Assembly: GCA_034769895.1 (NCBI GenBank)
Contig: CM068367.1
Span: 1,318,153,046 to 1,318,217,045, forward strand
Direction of reading: 5' to 3'
DNA: 64,000 nt
DNA from: Magicicada septendecula
Lineage: Eukaryota > Arthropoda > Insecta > Hemiptera > Cicadidae
The translations under genes were made by a program, and so were the position numbers. Each line of letters begins with the position of its first letter. Positions within the stretch are counted from its first letter, which is position 1. Under the pieces are notes generated by a model. It had not been told where the DNA came from. It saw only the letters and a program-made list of their open reading frames with translations, and did not search any database. Shown piece after piece: positions 23,205 through 35,689 of this stretch.

Positions 23205-24497
23205 AGAGGCTGGCAGCAACCAAGTGGGGAGCCACTCAGGATGTATTGGCCACTGCCTACAAAACGTATGTGAGACCGGTAATGGAGTACGGAAGTGAAG
23301 TTATCTCTTCAATAAATAAGGCCAATCTAGCCAAATATGATGTCGTTCAAAATAACGCACTAAGAAACATCACTGGCGGGGCCAAATCAACCCCTATCAC
23401 GGCTATGCAACTGCAGGCTGGAGTTGAACCCTTGAAAGCAAGGAGGGACAAAAACACCCTAAATTTCTGGGAAAGAGCGAAGAGAGTGGACGGAAAATTC
23501 TGGAATAACTACAAGCCTGCAACGGAGCGCCTCAAAACGCAAGTTACCCCCATGACTCATGCTCAAGCTTTAAGAGAAAAGTAGCATCTCCCGCTAAATG
23601 ATCCAGCGCCTATCCAGAGCTATTCAACAGTTGCAGCAGCCCTACCAGGATACCGAATGGACCTCATAAACCTGAACGCCAGATAGAACGAATCGAGCCC
23701 TCAGGAACTAAAGGCATGTGCTCTAAAAACCATCAACACCTTATACCCACCGAACAACTGGCTGCACATTTACACCGATGGCTCTTACATTCCAGAGTTA
23801 AAAGGAGCAGGAGCGGGGTGGCACTGCAGCTTGTTCGAAGGATTTACTGTAGTGGGCACAAATGTCAGCAACTATGACGGGGAAGTATGTGCAATCTATG
23901 AGGCTGCCAATGCCCTACAGACCTCTGGACCATCCCCCACAAAAAGTCGTTTTCTTAATTGGCTCACAAGCGGCCATACTGGCAATAAGCAACAATGCTC
24001 TAACTGACTGCTTGCGCACGGTCCAATGTCGCACCATGCTTGATAAACTGATAAAATGTGGATGGCATGTGTGGCTGCAATGGGTTCCTAGCCACTCAGG
24101 CATCCTGGAAAACGTAAGAGCAGACGATTTGGTCAAAAAAGGAGCTGAAGCAGACCAACCAGTGGCCCCTATGACCTTGAAAGTTGCAAGAAACTTAATT
24201 AGCCGCTCCATAAGCAACCACACCAAAGAGATGATGAAGGAGCTGAGTGCAAACAAGAGATGGGAACGCCTGGCATCTCAAGGTCCAATCTCCAGAAATC
24301 TAGAAAGATCGGAAGCTGTTGCAAGATTCCGACTAACAACTGGCCATGACTACCTACAAAGCCATCTGCACCGCATCGGGGTAGCAGAAGACAACAACTG
24401 CCCCCTATGCCACGCAGGCATGATGGATAGTGAACACCTGATACACCCCTGGATCCTGTTCATCGCTACTGGGAGGCAAAGGACAGGCGTTGGATAA
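23205..24497 (+). pseudogene. LINE RT thumb, RNase H and C-terminal knuckle
   Basis: Thumb-region motifs NNLLKRLAATKWGA, TAYKTYVRPVMEYGSEV and QNNALRNITGGAKSTPITAM come first. After stops at 23,582 and near 23,684 comes RNase H: HIYTDGSYI (first Asp), then GEVCAIYEAANAL (Glu). After a frame change near 23,935 come VFLIGSQAAI, where the usual catalytic Asp of the SDSQAA motif is replaced by Gly, and LQWVPSHSGI. The end carries NNCPLCHAGMMDSEHLIH, a knuckle-like C..C...H motif. The missing RNase H Asp suggests loss of function independent of the frame breaks. Confidence 0.85.
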
Positions 24498-24600
24498 AAA
24501 AAAGCATTATTTCGGTAACAACCAAGACAGCCGGCGGTAGGCCGAGGCTATCCGAAGACCACTTCGTCTTTGGACCAATGCCTAGCTTTTCCTGTGATGT

Positions 24601-27600
24601 TACGATTTAGGGAGTCTGCTCGACTACAGTTTGTGAGTGGTTGAAACATTGAGGTATTTTCTGTAAAAAAACCTGACAAAGATATTTAGGGTAATAAGTA
24701 TTTCATAACCATTTCGTGCACGTTTGGAATTATTTGAATTTTTATTGCATTTTTCAGCAGTACCAGGAACGACGATGTTTTTAGAAACTGAAATTTACTC
24801 AAATACAGTAACTAATGGTTTTGTTTGCCCTAGAGGATGTACAATCCATCATGGACTGTAATTGAATTGAATAACTGTCTAAAATTTTCAATGACATAAC
24901 CAAGATGTTAAAAAAAGAAAATTTACTATGTGCGTGCTTACGTTATCAGTGTCTTAGCTGTAGACAATAAAACTATAGAAAACTGTGAAGTAATAGAAAC
25001 ATTTTTCTGAAAGTATAGAAAAATTATGAAGAAACCCTTGTCAGCAAAATTTGAAGAAAAATAGATCATGAGAACCGTCTCAAGTTACTTGAGCAAATCA
25101 GGCATTACAAATGATTGAGAAATATCTGTGTGAAATTCTGAAACTAATTAAAAACCATAAAAGTGAAGAGACCCAACACAAACCTAATACAATCGAAACA
25201 AATCTCGATTCGAAACACAGTATATACTATTATAGGGTTCGTCTAGAAAACTCTAAACCAACTAAATACCGTTGAAAATGGACTAACATTATAACGAGCA
25301 GCTGAGATTAGACATACGATAAAGCAGACAAATATTTTAAAAAGTTTTGTACTTATTTGAATTGCGCAAACCGCAAAATAATCAGACGAAAATTGTTTTT
25401 GATAATTGCTTCGGGTATTAAGGCCTGCTTGAAAGGTTAAAGTTATTTGGCGTAATTACATGCAAAACAGAGATGTTCTGTTGGGCATAGAGAGAGAGAG
25501 TGAGTAAGGGAACAATTGGGGTGGGGACATGATGACTGTACCTATACGCCTACACGCTCTCACCTTAGAATAGCGTTTATAATGTTTTGTAATAAATTTC
25601 CATTATGTAATTTTTATTATTATTATTATGTAATATACGAGATTATTATTTAGAAAACAGTGTAATGATTGTTTTCCTTAACTCTAAGGTGTGCCATTTA
25701 AGAATTAATTAATTGTGCACTTATTAAATTTAAGAGTTATAATGTGTGTAAGAAAGTAAATTAAAAATTTATTTATTCTTCATATCTGCTCATAATTGTA
25801 ATGTTATACATTACGTTACATGTCTTACATGTATTTTGTGTATTTTTTATTGCTAAGACTATTATACAAATTTAAAAAATTTTTACACGTCTCTACACAT
25901 CAGTAAGTAGTGACAAAATTTACAATAAAAACCATGATAAAAACGTGTATGCTGTAATAAAGATAGTGGATTTTTTAAGTTTTTCCATATTTCTATAACT
26001 GTTACCGCTAATGTTGCTTTTGGTGCTAGTATTACCACTGCAAATAAAATAAAGTGATAATGATTGATGGTGATGATAATGATGGTGATAATAACAATAA
26101 GTGAGTCTACGTCACATGGTTGGCTGAAAACTTTACATGAAAAGAACTTGATATCTAGTGACCAAGGACTAAATCAAGGATAACGTAGAAAATACAAGGA
26201 TTACAAGTGGCTTTTAAAAAAGACAAAATCGAATGAATACTATAATAAACGTTTTGATAGAAATTTGATTTTAGTTTTATCAGATTAGCTGAAAAAGTGA
26301 TTACTGTTAATACGATAGTAGGGAAAGTAATATTTAAGAAAAAGGTACCTTGTCCTTATGTGTTCGTTTGCCGAATTGTTTATTTTTATGACAGCTAATC
26401 ACAAAAAAAGGCGGTTTCCCTCTGACAGTATTTATAGGCTTTTGTAAATTCTTTCTGTAATAATCTAAGAAAATAAAAGTCTAAACATGTAATAAAAGAA
26501 TAAAAGTCTAAGAGCATCGAAATAGTAGAAAAATATGTTAGCTCCTTTTAGATGCCGTTCAATACATTTTTCCAAGCAGTAAAAATAAAAATGGTCTATT
26601 TCTTGTATTATAGGTAGTGTACGGACAGATATACACAACAAATTAATATTATAAATATTGCTAACGCCGACTGAAATAAGTTACAGTCGTAGTTCCTATA
26701 ATCCACGTTGTACGTTGTTACTAAAAGATTAAATTTATTGCCTAGGAAACAATATAATGTCATAACAAAAATGATGGAAAACGTGTAAAACAGGGGTTAG
26801 AGTAATTTATTTTCACGGCCTCATGACAAACGTATTTGTTTTGAGGGGTTAGTATATTGTTTAGGGCAAACTACGCCTAATGGGTAATGAACAAAACATA
26901 ATGAAATTATTATAACTGAAGTTACAACAACATATAAAGAATTAAAATTTTAAATGACAGTAGTGTTAGTTTAGTGTTTCTATTGTTAATTTATGTACAT
27001 GAAGTGATGCAATAGTAGAAAGCATGTGAAGAAATAATCAGCACTCTTTGACTATCAACTGAGGTTAAGCTCTCAACAAAGGATAGACTTGTGGAGAAAT
27101 TTACAAATTAAACAAGATACTACTAAAGGAATATTTGGAGCTGCCCAAATATATTTCCTATATTTGTATTTCTTTTACAAAATGTCCATTCTACTTAAAA
27201 ATTTCTAATAAAAATAAAAAGTATATGTATCTTTCAATGATGAGAGTTGGAATGAATGTTTTCAAATTGCATGGTTAACTTATATTTGAAAATATTGTTT
27301 GTCAGGTAAACATATCTTTACAAATACTAAAAAAATGTGTTTTTGGATACGTACTGATAAATATGCACGGCTCCTAGTAATTTTCTTCATTCAGTAGCCA
27401 TCCAATGCATTGTGTTGCGCAGAATTATTTTTTATTTGTTTGAAGATAACTACGAAAACCTTTAACTGTTCTTCTATAATGAGATACCCGTATGTAAAAT
27501 AACGTTACTGTGAGGGAGTACAGTTAGAAAAAATGTTAGAAAGAAATGTTTGAAAAAGTGGGATATTAGGAGCGAGCGGAAAAGTGGATAGGAAGAGAGG

Positions 27601-28214
27601 GTAGAGGGACAGTTAGAGAGGGTGTGGAAGTACTGAGTTACCGTTGAACATTATTAACTCTCCAAGCTGTTAATATTGATAACATAATAAGCCATTAAGC
27701 ATACATACCTGAGGGTAAAAGTAAGGAAATATTGTGTAACATGTTTTGTCCAGTCAATAGGGTAAACTACGTTTCAGTTACTGATGATAACGCTGTTCGT
27801 AATGATGACGACAACAACAACTATGATTGTTTGAGGATGATGATAGCGACAACAGTCATAATGAATATGATGACGATCATGGTGATGTGACGGCGGTGTG
27901 GTTGGTGATGATGATTCTCGTGGTGGCGATTATATTGTTGACAACGACGCCCTTTTCCAAGGCAAACTGACATTTAAAAACGTATAATTATATTGTTCAA
28001 AATGCTTCTTTTATCGTAGTCGACAGCATTTAGAAAAATAGATTATAAAATAAAATTTTATTTTTATCAACAAAATTGTCACTACAATGCGAGAGAACAG
28101 TAACGTCTGATAATCTCTCAAGCAAAGGCCGTTCTTTACACTACGTCTAGCATGCATTCAGATTTAACTACAAGAGTTCATAAACACACTTTAATCGTAA
28201 ATTTTTATAAAATA
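24601..28214. other. Long AT-rich stretch without recognised gene
   Basis: About 3.6 kb with no open frame of note on either strand. Only short simple repeats occur: GA near 25,491-25,502, ATT near 25,616-25,627, and degenerate GAT/GAC runs near 26,060-26,100 and 27,780-27,960. Probably intergenic or intronic. Confidence 0.5.
27780..27960. repeat. Degenerate GAY trinucleotide-rich tract
   Basis: Repeated GATGAT, GACGAC and CAACAA units with interruptions across about 180 bases. Similar tracts terminate LINE copies elsewhere in the window, but no LINE protein was recognised beside this one. Confidence 0.6.
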
Positions 28215-28605
28215 AAAATAATCTTCTTCTTCTGCACCTCGCGGAACAGGCAAAGTGCAACCTCTCTATCTCACTCTCCGTTTTCCTACATCTCTTGTAG
28301 CAAAGGGTCTAAATCGAACCGCAACCTTAGGTAGTCAGTTCGTTCATCCTCCATTCTGTCCAGATGCTGTGACCATTCCCTGCGGTATGTCTGGATTTTG
28401 TCATTTATGGAGAATACCTGTAGGTCTTCCCTAATATCCTGTTGCGCAAACGCTCTTGTCTCGTGCAACCCTTTGTTCTTCTCAGAAACGTCATTTTCAA
28501 TCTTTTATCTGGTTTTTAATGTTCTTTGTAGGAACCCATGTTTCAGATCCGTATAGTAAACCAGGCACTGTCATTGTTTTATAAAATTTGAGTCTTGTTC
28601 CTTGT
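28215..28605 (-). mobile_element. LINE 3' end relic
   Basis: Minus-strand translation, in shifting frames, gives TRLKFYKTMTVPGLLYGSET, WVPTKN, RRFREEQRV and, close to the end, EWSQHLDRMEDERTDYLRLR followed by a GAAGAAGAAG tail at about 28,222-28,232. The KFYKTM.VP.LLYGSE.W motif is the region following the RT core in common insect LINEs, and the HLDRM block is its C-terminal part. At least two frame changes interrupt it, and it is 5'-truncated at about 28,605. Confidence 0.7.
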
Positions 28606-29423
28606 CTTTAATAAAAATAATGCATTGAAAATACTATATAAAATGTAATAAAACATTCTTAAAATAATAGAATAGAAACTGGTACGTGTTTCGCTAAAAT
28701 AATAGTCTACATCATCCTAAAATAACACGAAATACATTCCCATATCATGGGGTATCATAATTGCCTACTCAGCGCCGTTGACTTCGTATACAATAAGACC
28801 CTCAATTGGGCAGCTCGTATATAACCCTCGTAGCCACGTGGACATGTGAAGGAGACTTGTACTCTATACATACAGCATATATGTATGCAGTAAAACAAGT
28901 GCGCGCGCGCACACACACACACACACTCTCCCCCTTCCCCTCTTCACGCTCACCGTTTCGCTCTCGCACGTACGGAACTATGAAAGTACACAAATTATTT
29001 CGTACGAACAAGCTTTTAGTAACTCTTCACGCAATCCGATGTTGATCTCCGGTGAATCACGATCGGAGCCCTTTGCATCCCGGGGGGGGGGTTCTCTTGC
29101 CGGTTAAGAGCCAGGTGCTATTTTTTGTATTGACTTGGAAGCGTGGGAAGAAATCAAGATAAAACTTCTCCATGTTTTCGGAGGAAAGACGAAGTGAGAA
29201 TTAGTTTCGACGAATTTCGGCTCCTATAATATCACAAAAAAATACTTTCACTAATTAATGCTAAATTAAGATATTTAATTATTTATAAATTAAAAATATT
29301 AGGTTAACCAAACGTTGACACATTAAACGGACAATTAAGTCATTCTCTAACTTTCAACAAACCGAAGTTTTTACGATATTAATTTATGACTCGTTGGGCA
29401 CTTGGTGAAACATATTAATACAA
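28606..29423. other. Unassigned stretch with compound microsatellite
   Basis: A GCGCGC(AC)n tract lies at about 28,901-28,925 and a GGGGGGGGG run at 29,082-29,090. Opposed open frames at 28,802-29,045 are artefacts of the repeat (TH and VCV runs). No gene is supportable. Confidence 0.5.
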
Positions 29424-29585
29424 AGGTTTTTGAAAATATATAAACACTTCGTACGTTTCACAGTTTTAATTTAACTCTGACAGCTGTTTCAACTTCTTAA
29501 GCCATTGTCAAAGAGATGAGTAAACAAGTAAACAGAGGATGTAAGGTTGGTGAACAAATTGTTTATATATTTTTAAAAACCTTTG
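29424..29585. repeat. Short inverted-repeat element, Penelope-like centre
   Basis: CAAAGGTTTTTGAAAATATA from 29,421 and its near-exact reverse complement around 29,560-29,583 form 25-bp arms. The centre, read on the minus strand, has TTAAGAAGTTGAAACAGCTG, which recalls the GAAAC-bearing ends of Penelope-type repeats. No coding sequence. The family call is tentative. Confidence 0.4.
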
Positions 29586-30665
29586 AACCGAAGGTTTTGA
29601 TAGACGCATCTCTGTCGACAGTGATAAATAAGACAATTGTTGAACAGTAGTGTAATGACACTATAATTTCGTTTAGTACGATAAGTGAATAATGTAATTT
29701 ATACCCGTTTAAAATTATGTTAATTAAACAAACACACTCATTAAAAATTATGTTAATTTAATTAACGACTATAAGGCAAGTTTATTCGATTACCTTATTA
29801 AAATGAGAAAGCACATTTTCAACGTAAAATGGCATAGTCAATGTTCTCATTTAACTTAAACTAGAGCGTAAATCGTATGTTAACTACCACTAGAAGTTTG
29901 TACCGTTTAGTAGTGGTCAGAGCAATCACTTTCCGGACAGCAAGTAGTTAGTTTTAGTCCACTTTAGGGCAGCCACGTTGCCTTCAACCGCCTATTCAAC
30001 AACGTAGCGTAATTTAACTATTTAATGATCGCGTAGTAATATAACTTTTGACATTCCTTAGGTTTACATACCCTCTACTTAATTTTGTATTTATTATCTC
30101 ATACAGTTAGAAATACACCTGTTATACGCATCTACGAATGAGTAAATTTACAAAACTTATTAGTTCGCAAAAAACGTTTTGTCGTTAATGTTAACTGTGT
30201 GATTATTTTTTTGAGAAACATAAATATATCACGATTCGTGCATATAACGTAAGGATAAGAATTTTACTAATATTTTTTATAATGCAGTGAAATATACACG
30301 AAATGATGAATAACATGCATGTATAAGAATGCGTATTTGGTCAGAGAAAGTACGACTTTCACAGCGATGAACGATTTGGATTATAGTACAATGAACGCTT
30401 TTCGTTGTATAGCTTAGTCGCCGAAGAGCTCTTGTTTAGAGAACGTCCTTTCTCAAGACTCAATTCACTCAGTGTTATGTTTCTTTTGCAAATGTCTGGT
30501 TTAAAATAAAACCTAATATTTTAGCACTTAAAATTTGTCGAAAGAGAGGAAGCAACAACGGTCTCTCTTAGGAGCGTCATCTGCATTATCTGGCGATCTT
30601 CAGTTGAAAAAGTTGGTCAATGTTATGGCATTATCGGGTGAGACCTTTGAGCACTGGTATATATC
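29586..30665. other. Unassigned AT-rich stretch
   Basis: No gene or repeat recognised. An open frame beginning near 30,535 runs into the LTR fossil at 30,670 and is not credible as a gene. Confidence 0.45.
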
Positions 30666-30669
30666 ATAT

Positions 30670-31684
30670 TGTTACGACGGACTCACTGATCGTCGTATGG
30701 TACAGTGGAAAACAAAATACAAGACACCAGTGAAATCACCAGTGGCGGCTGGTGTTATGGTTGCATCGTTGCACAACCACCAATATAGGATACGTAAACT
30801 ACAAAAAATATACGAAAACATTAAGCAGCTAAAAGTATCATAAATTTAAACGGAGAGCGTATTAGATCCTTCGCGGTAATGTTCGCGTACAATTCAAACG
30901 TGGCGAGCAGGCTGGTGGTTGTAGCCCGTTTGCAACTTTAACAGTACAAGAGCAAGAGCTTGGTACACAAACATGTGGGAGGACGTGCGCTACTCTTCAC
31001 AACTGCCCTATGTTCCCAATGTTAGTTAGGCGGTTGCAAAGTTTCTGCAACGTTCCACTAGTAGCGCAGCTTTGTATAATGAAATCAGCACAGCCTTCTT
31101 GACTTATAAGTTATGTCAGGTTTAGTGTTTACGTTGGTTCAAGGTATAACTGTGATTATGATAGTTTAATGTCTTTTAACCCCTCTTTCATCCACTTAAC
31201 CAACTACTGCAACCACCAAAATTTGGAACCACCAGCCGCCACTGGAAGTCACTAATATCCAGCTTTAATTATCACAATTAATAATTTGTAATCAACAAAA
31301 TAGTCTCTTAGAACAATTCAAGTACAATATGTCCACACGCAATAATAATGTCAACTAGAAAAAATTCCGCACTAATTATAACACAACACTTCGCTTCTAC
31401 AAACACTCGATCCGCGCTAAAGAAATCGCACAATACAACTGCGCTAACAAGCCGGCTGCTATGGCTTTTTATAGGTAGCGCACGACTTCTAGAAATCTTC
31501 CATCCTCAATGTGCGTGCCACTTAATCTTGACGCTAATGCGTATTTAAAGTGGCCTCTTGAAGAATCTCGAACAAACCTGAACGCGGCCTTGACTGAGCA
31601 ACATCTGGGTACTACCCGCGGGGAGTGGACGAGTGGAAGGAAGCTCTTGGATGTTCTATGCGGTTCAATACGTTTCTCGTTACA
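30670..31684 (-). mobile_element. Solo LTR fossil split by a hAT-like insertion
   Basis: On the plus strand it starts TGTTACGACGG (30,670) and ends GTTACA (31,684), flanked by ATAT on both sides (30,666-30,669 and 31,685-31,688), a 4-bp target duplication. Read on the minus strand it has a TATA box (CTATAAAAAG at about 31,465), the block TTGCGTGTGGACATATTGTA, a polyadenylation-like AATTAAAG and the terminal GTCCGTCGTAACA. Without the 505-bp insert and its 8-bp duplication the LTR is about 500 bp. It is related to the LTR fossils at 10.3 and 16.0 kb. No internal region; likely formed by LTR-LTR recombination. Ty3/gypsy-like. Confidence 0.75.
30740..31244. mobile_element. Non-autonomous hAT-like element (505 bp) inside the LTR
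   Basis: The ends are CAGTGGCGGCTGG (30,740) and, on the minus strand, CAGTGGCGGCTGGTGG from 31,244, giving 14 bp or more of terminal inverted repeat. Flanking 8-bp repeats are GAAATCAC (30,732-30,739) and GAAGTCAC (31,245-31,252), one mismatch apart, as for hAT. Joining the flanks restores LTR order shared with 16.4 kb and 54.8 kb (GGTGTC/GACACC, then ATGAAATCG-like, then AATTA). It has no transposase frame. It shares ends with the 1,042-bp element at 3,047-4,088, so the same transposase family probably mobilised both. Confidence 0.85.
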
Positions 31685-31688
31685 ATAT

Positions 31689-34600
31689 AATTATTTAGTT
31701 AACGTATTATTGAAAAACATGTATTAATTATATTTAAGTGTGAGTTTCTCAAGAAGAGTAATTGCATTCCCATACGCATACCGTTTCTTGATATAAAAAA
31801 AAAAATAATGACACAAACACAAAAATTATTACCATATAAACTATCTGACTCCTAATCAGATTTGCAATATTTTCCAGTAACAATCTTACGTCTAAATCAT
31901 CATAACGACTTGTAGGTGCTCCTTTCGATAGATATAATTGGCTGGAACGTTTCGAGTGAATGTAGAATTTTTGAAGTACAAACTTCAAAGTAATGCGCCA
32001 TGAATAAGATATCTGTTCGGAAATTAAATCTCTGAAACGAAATTAGCTGAAGGTTCCAAGAACTAGACTACTTCTCTGGTCCAAGATGCTTTTAGATAAT
32101 TTTTGATAAATGTATATACAGTTATGTAAGCGGCGTAAATGATTACAAAATTATATATTAATCAATTAAAAATGGGCATAAAATATATTGCAGGACTCAA
32201 ATAAGCGGTTATTCTTGAGTCAAATTTGGAGAATTTAGGAATGGTTAACAAATTGAACTTACAGTTGCGGCCTATTAGCTTCTTATACAATATGGAAAAC
32301 AAGTGTAAACTCAATCTGGCGTTTAGTTTGTGGCACTCTTATGCCTCCAACTGCTTATGTAGCAGCTAGTCCTTTCTCTGTTTGAAAGAAGATTAGAAAA
32401 CACACCAAATTCGATTAACAATTTTACTTAGAGTTTGTTACTTATGACTACAAAATTTTTGAATTAAAAATTCTTAGTTAAATTATTTATTCGGCACTAC
32501 GCGCCCAGACTTCCGTGAAAATTAACAATCTTGTCGCCCTTTATAAGCATAAAATAGAAAACGAAAATCACTTTGAAATAAGGACCCTAAAAAATTTACT
32601 CACCACGATATTCTATCTGTGCTAATGGGAAACAGAAAAGCACTCTCTCAACCTATCCTATGTTTATGGTTTGAGTAAAATTTATTTAAAGCTGTAAAAT
32701 TTATGAGAGCCTTAACAGAAACATTGCAGCCGCGTGTGCTTTCCAAAATTATTGGGGTGAATTGTCGTTGTGAAACTAAAATATTGTTGAGGCAACAACA
32801 CTATACAATAATATACAAGTTTTAACATTAACAGAAGTGCCATTGTTAACAAGATTTATGTCCCTCCCACAAATCGATAGATGAAATTTTGTATATTGTT
32901 ACATAAACTAATGGCAGTATGGTCATATATTGTCTGACAATTGTGAAAAACATTTATTTCTACAACAAATAACTGTTGTTTAGGTATATCTTCGTATAGT
33001 AGCACAATATTTGCATATTGTTTTTGTTGTTTATTATTCAGTAGTATCGCCAGGCGTTTATGTGAAGAAATTTAAAATTTGAAGAATGCCAGTGGTCCTT
33101 AAATATATTGACCACTTTGATAGTTTGTTTATTTTTGGTAATAAAGTGAAGAAAGAAGGCCGGTTGAGAGTACGTTCCATACGATATGGAAAACAGAAAA
33201 TTATTGATTTCGGTGTTCAAAGAAAAAAGACTTTGATTTATCAAACATTTGTTTGAAAACATAACGCAATATTTTATTTAATTAAATTGTTATAATACAG
33301 TTACAACATCTACTGTATTAATACAGTATTAATACCACCGATTTTTAAATAAAAATAAAAATCAATAAATGTCTTGATTACAACATTGAATAGAGACGTT
33401 GAATAGATGTATATTAAACAAATTAAAAATTAAGTATTTACATAAAATACTTTTACGTTAAAAAAGTTTACAGAAATTATTCACAACTTTTAGAATATTA
33501 ATAATGAAAAATAAAATGAACCTAAATTTATTGGTACTTTTAAAAGTTAAGAGTACATGTTTGATGCTCCTGGTTTTAAAAATTTATATGTACTGTTTTT
33601 TCTACGTAAATACCGTTAAACAAACTTATAGTCAGGCTATAGACCAAACTTAAGTATTTGCGTACGCTGACCGATATTTATCTGAACGTCGCTTCTCGTA
33701 TTTTTTCCGCGTAGTTAATTTTTATTTGTACACTTTCGTTTACAGCGTCTGTATAGTTTCTTTAAACTGTATGACAGATCGTGTATCCACCAGGAAGCGA
33801 CAACTTATAAGCATCTGTAAGTATAATCCACCATCTATAAACGATTTATAAGCAGATGTAAGCGTTTCTAATGTTTAGTCGTTTTTATTATACTCTATTT
33901 GATTTACTGTACATACTGTATATTTAAACAATCATTTAAAGAGAGAAAACTGAAATTCCTTATGGAAGTTTTAGGTAAGTAAAATATTACAAAAACGACA
34001 CTTAAGTGTGTGTAATTAAGTAACTAATTATGTTTACCAAATATGCCTGCTTTTTTAAAGGTTACTAATTTTATTGTTAACATTAAACTTATTAATTTTT
34101 TTAAAACTTTATACTGTATAATTTATTTACTAAATGTATCTTGTTCAACAATGTAAACTATTAAAATTGTTTCATATTTAAATCTAAAAACTCCTTTTTT
34201 TACGTTTCATAGAGATGTTAAACAGATGGTTTAGTTGATTGTGGTTTAAATTCACTTACTTTATAAAGATATTATTTTGTTTGTAAAATATGTTTCTCTT
34301 ACTTGGTGTGAAAAGTGCTTTGGAATTGATATCAACAAGGTACATACCGTATTGAAAGCAGGTCGCCAGCAATAACATTCGCAACAAGCCTGTCAGTTGG
34401 CACTACAACACAACGAAAGTATAAACACACGTAGCAGAAGACAAGTCACTCCTGGGAAAGACGGCAAAGCAGGAGTCGGAACAAAGACAAAAAATAGTCA
34501 AGAAAAAGGACGCAGTTTTAAGAAGACGAAAAAACTAACACCACAAAAATATTGACATTATTTATGAAAAAAAGGTCTCATTGTATTTTCTTTTGTGGTG

Positions 34601-35685
34601 CGTGCGTATAAAGTCATATTAACATTATTAATAGTCAGAATCTTATAAATAGTCAAAGTACTTTAGATTTAGATTGAAGAATTTAATGATTCAGCGACTT
34701 TATTCAACAAAATTTACGCAATCTTAATATAAGACTGACTTAGTAGAACGGCTGAGCTTTGATGTAAGACTGTCCGCCTGTGTTCGTTCTCTTTACGCGA
34801 TGAGTTTTTTTTTTTAAGAAAATAGAATTTAATTTTAGAATATGCTTTTACAGAGATAAACAACCTCTACAGTTGTGTGTAAAAAATACAATTGAGACGA
34901 TACTTTTTAAATTTCATTTTTCTAATATGATATAGTATTTGTAGCGACAGATGTTAGGAAAATAGCAAACAGATCATCTGTTGCTTTTCTATTTAAAACA
35001 GGTTCAGCGATTAAATGTATTTAACAGTAAAACTCGTTATTAGCATTATTGTCATTGTTTTTGTCGTTCGGCTTTATATGTTATTTTTTGTATATGTAAC
35101 AATATATAGTATCCATCATCGTCATCGTACGTCATCTTTGTTGCCTTCGTCTTGTCCGTTATCATTATCATCACCATTTTTCATCGTCGTCGTCGACTTC
35201 ATCAATACCAACGTCAGTAATGTAAGTATACGAACAGTGATCAGATTTGGCTGCTCGTATGTGCGAAAAGTGTTAGGGAGAATTATGGAGTTGACGATTA
35301 TGTGTCTACGTACTTGTCAACTGCCATATCTGATGGAAATTCCTATATTTATGATATGCTTTACGGACTAGGTTATACAGCGTTTCCTTTTCTGGAAATT
35401 AAAATTGATTAATTTTACTGTCTATAAAACACGAGTCACGACATAAAACAGTATTATAACGACATTAAGAGTTCGTTCATAATGTGCTGCTCTACTTCTC
35501 TGGCTGTCTGTCTTCTTTCTGTCTCCCTTTTTCCATCTCTCTTCCTGTTTATCCCTCGCTTTCTCTATACAAGTAGATATTTTATAAGCTTTTCATCTTT
35601 GACATCTTTCCTATTTTTGCTAACTGTAAACTATTCATCTGTGGAACGATTCATAAGTAAATAAAAAATATAACACAGAAGGATA
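31689..35685. other. Long AT-rich stretch without recognised gene
   Basis: About 4 kb with no recognisable protein or element. Short features only: an A run at 31,794-31,806, TACTGTATTAATACAGTATT palindromic sequence near 33,311-33,330, and ATCATCGTCATCG-like trinucleotides near 35,115-35,210. Open frames at 35,015-35,664 are short, hydrophobic and without domains. Confidence 0.5.
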
Positions 35686-35689
35686 CCAG

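Larger units (their letters stand above)
20746..24600 (+). mobile_element. I-superfamily-like LINE, near-complete ORF2, inactive
   Basis: In order along the plus strand: an apurinic-type endonuclease, a reverse transcriptase with FADD, an RNase H domain and a C-terminal CCHC-like knuckle. Endonuclease, RT and RNase H in one protein points to the I/LOA/Nimb-type LINEs rather than R1, RTE or CR1. ORF1 was not recognised, so the copy may be 5'-truncated near 20,746. Four frame changes (about 21,575, between 22,085 and 22,140, about 23,175, about 23,935) and in-frame stops (21,419, 21,763, 23,582 and about 23,684) show it is dead but fairly young compared with the other LINE scraps. A 3' UTR of about 100 bp follows. 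No poly-A tail was found. Confidence 0.85.

Noticed and set aside
29082-29090. G run as a regulatory quadruplex
   Set aside because: A single run of nine G without three further nearby runs; there is no context for a quadruplex claim.
30535-30843. 102-codon frame considered as a gene
   Set aside because: It crosses from unassigned DNA into the LTR fossil and then into the hAT-like insertion. The frame is accidental.
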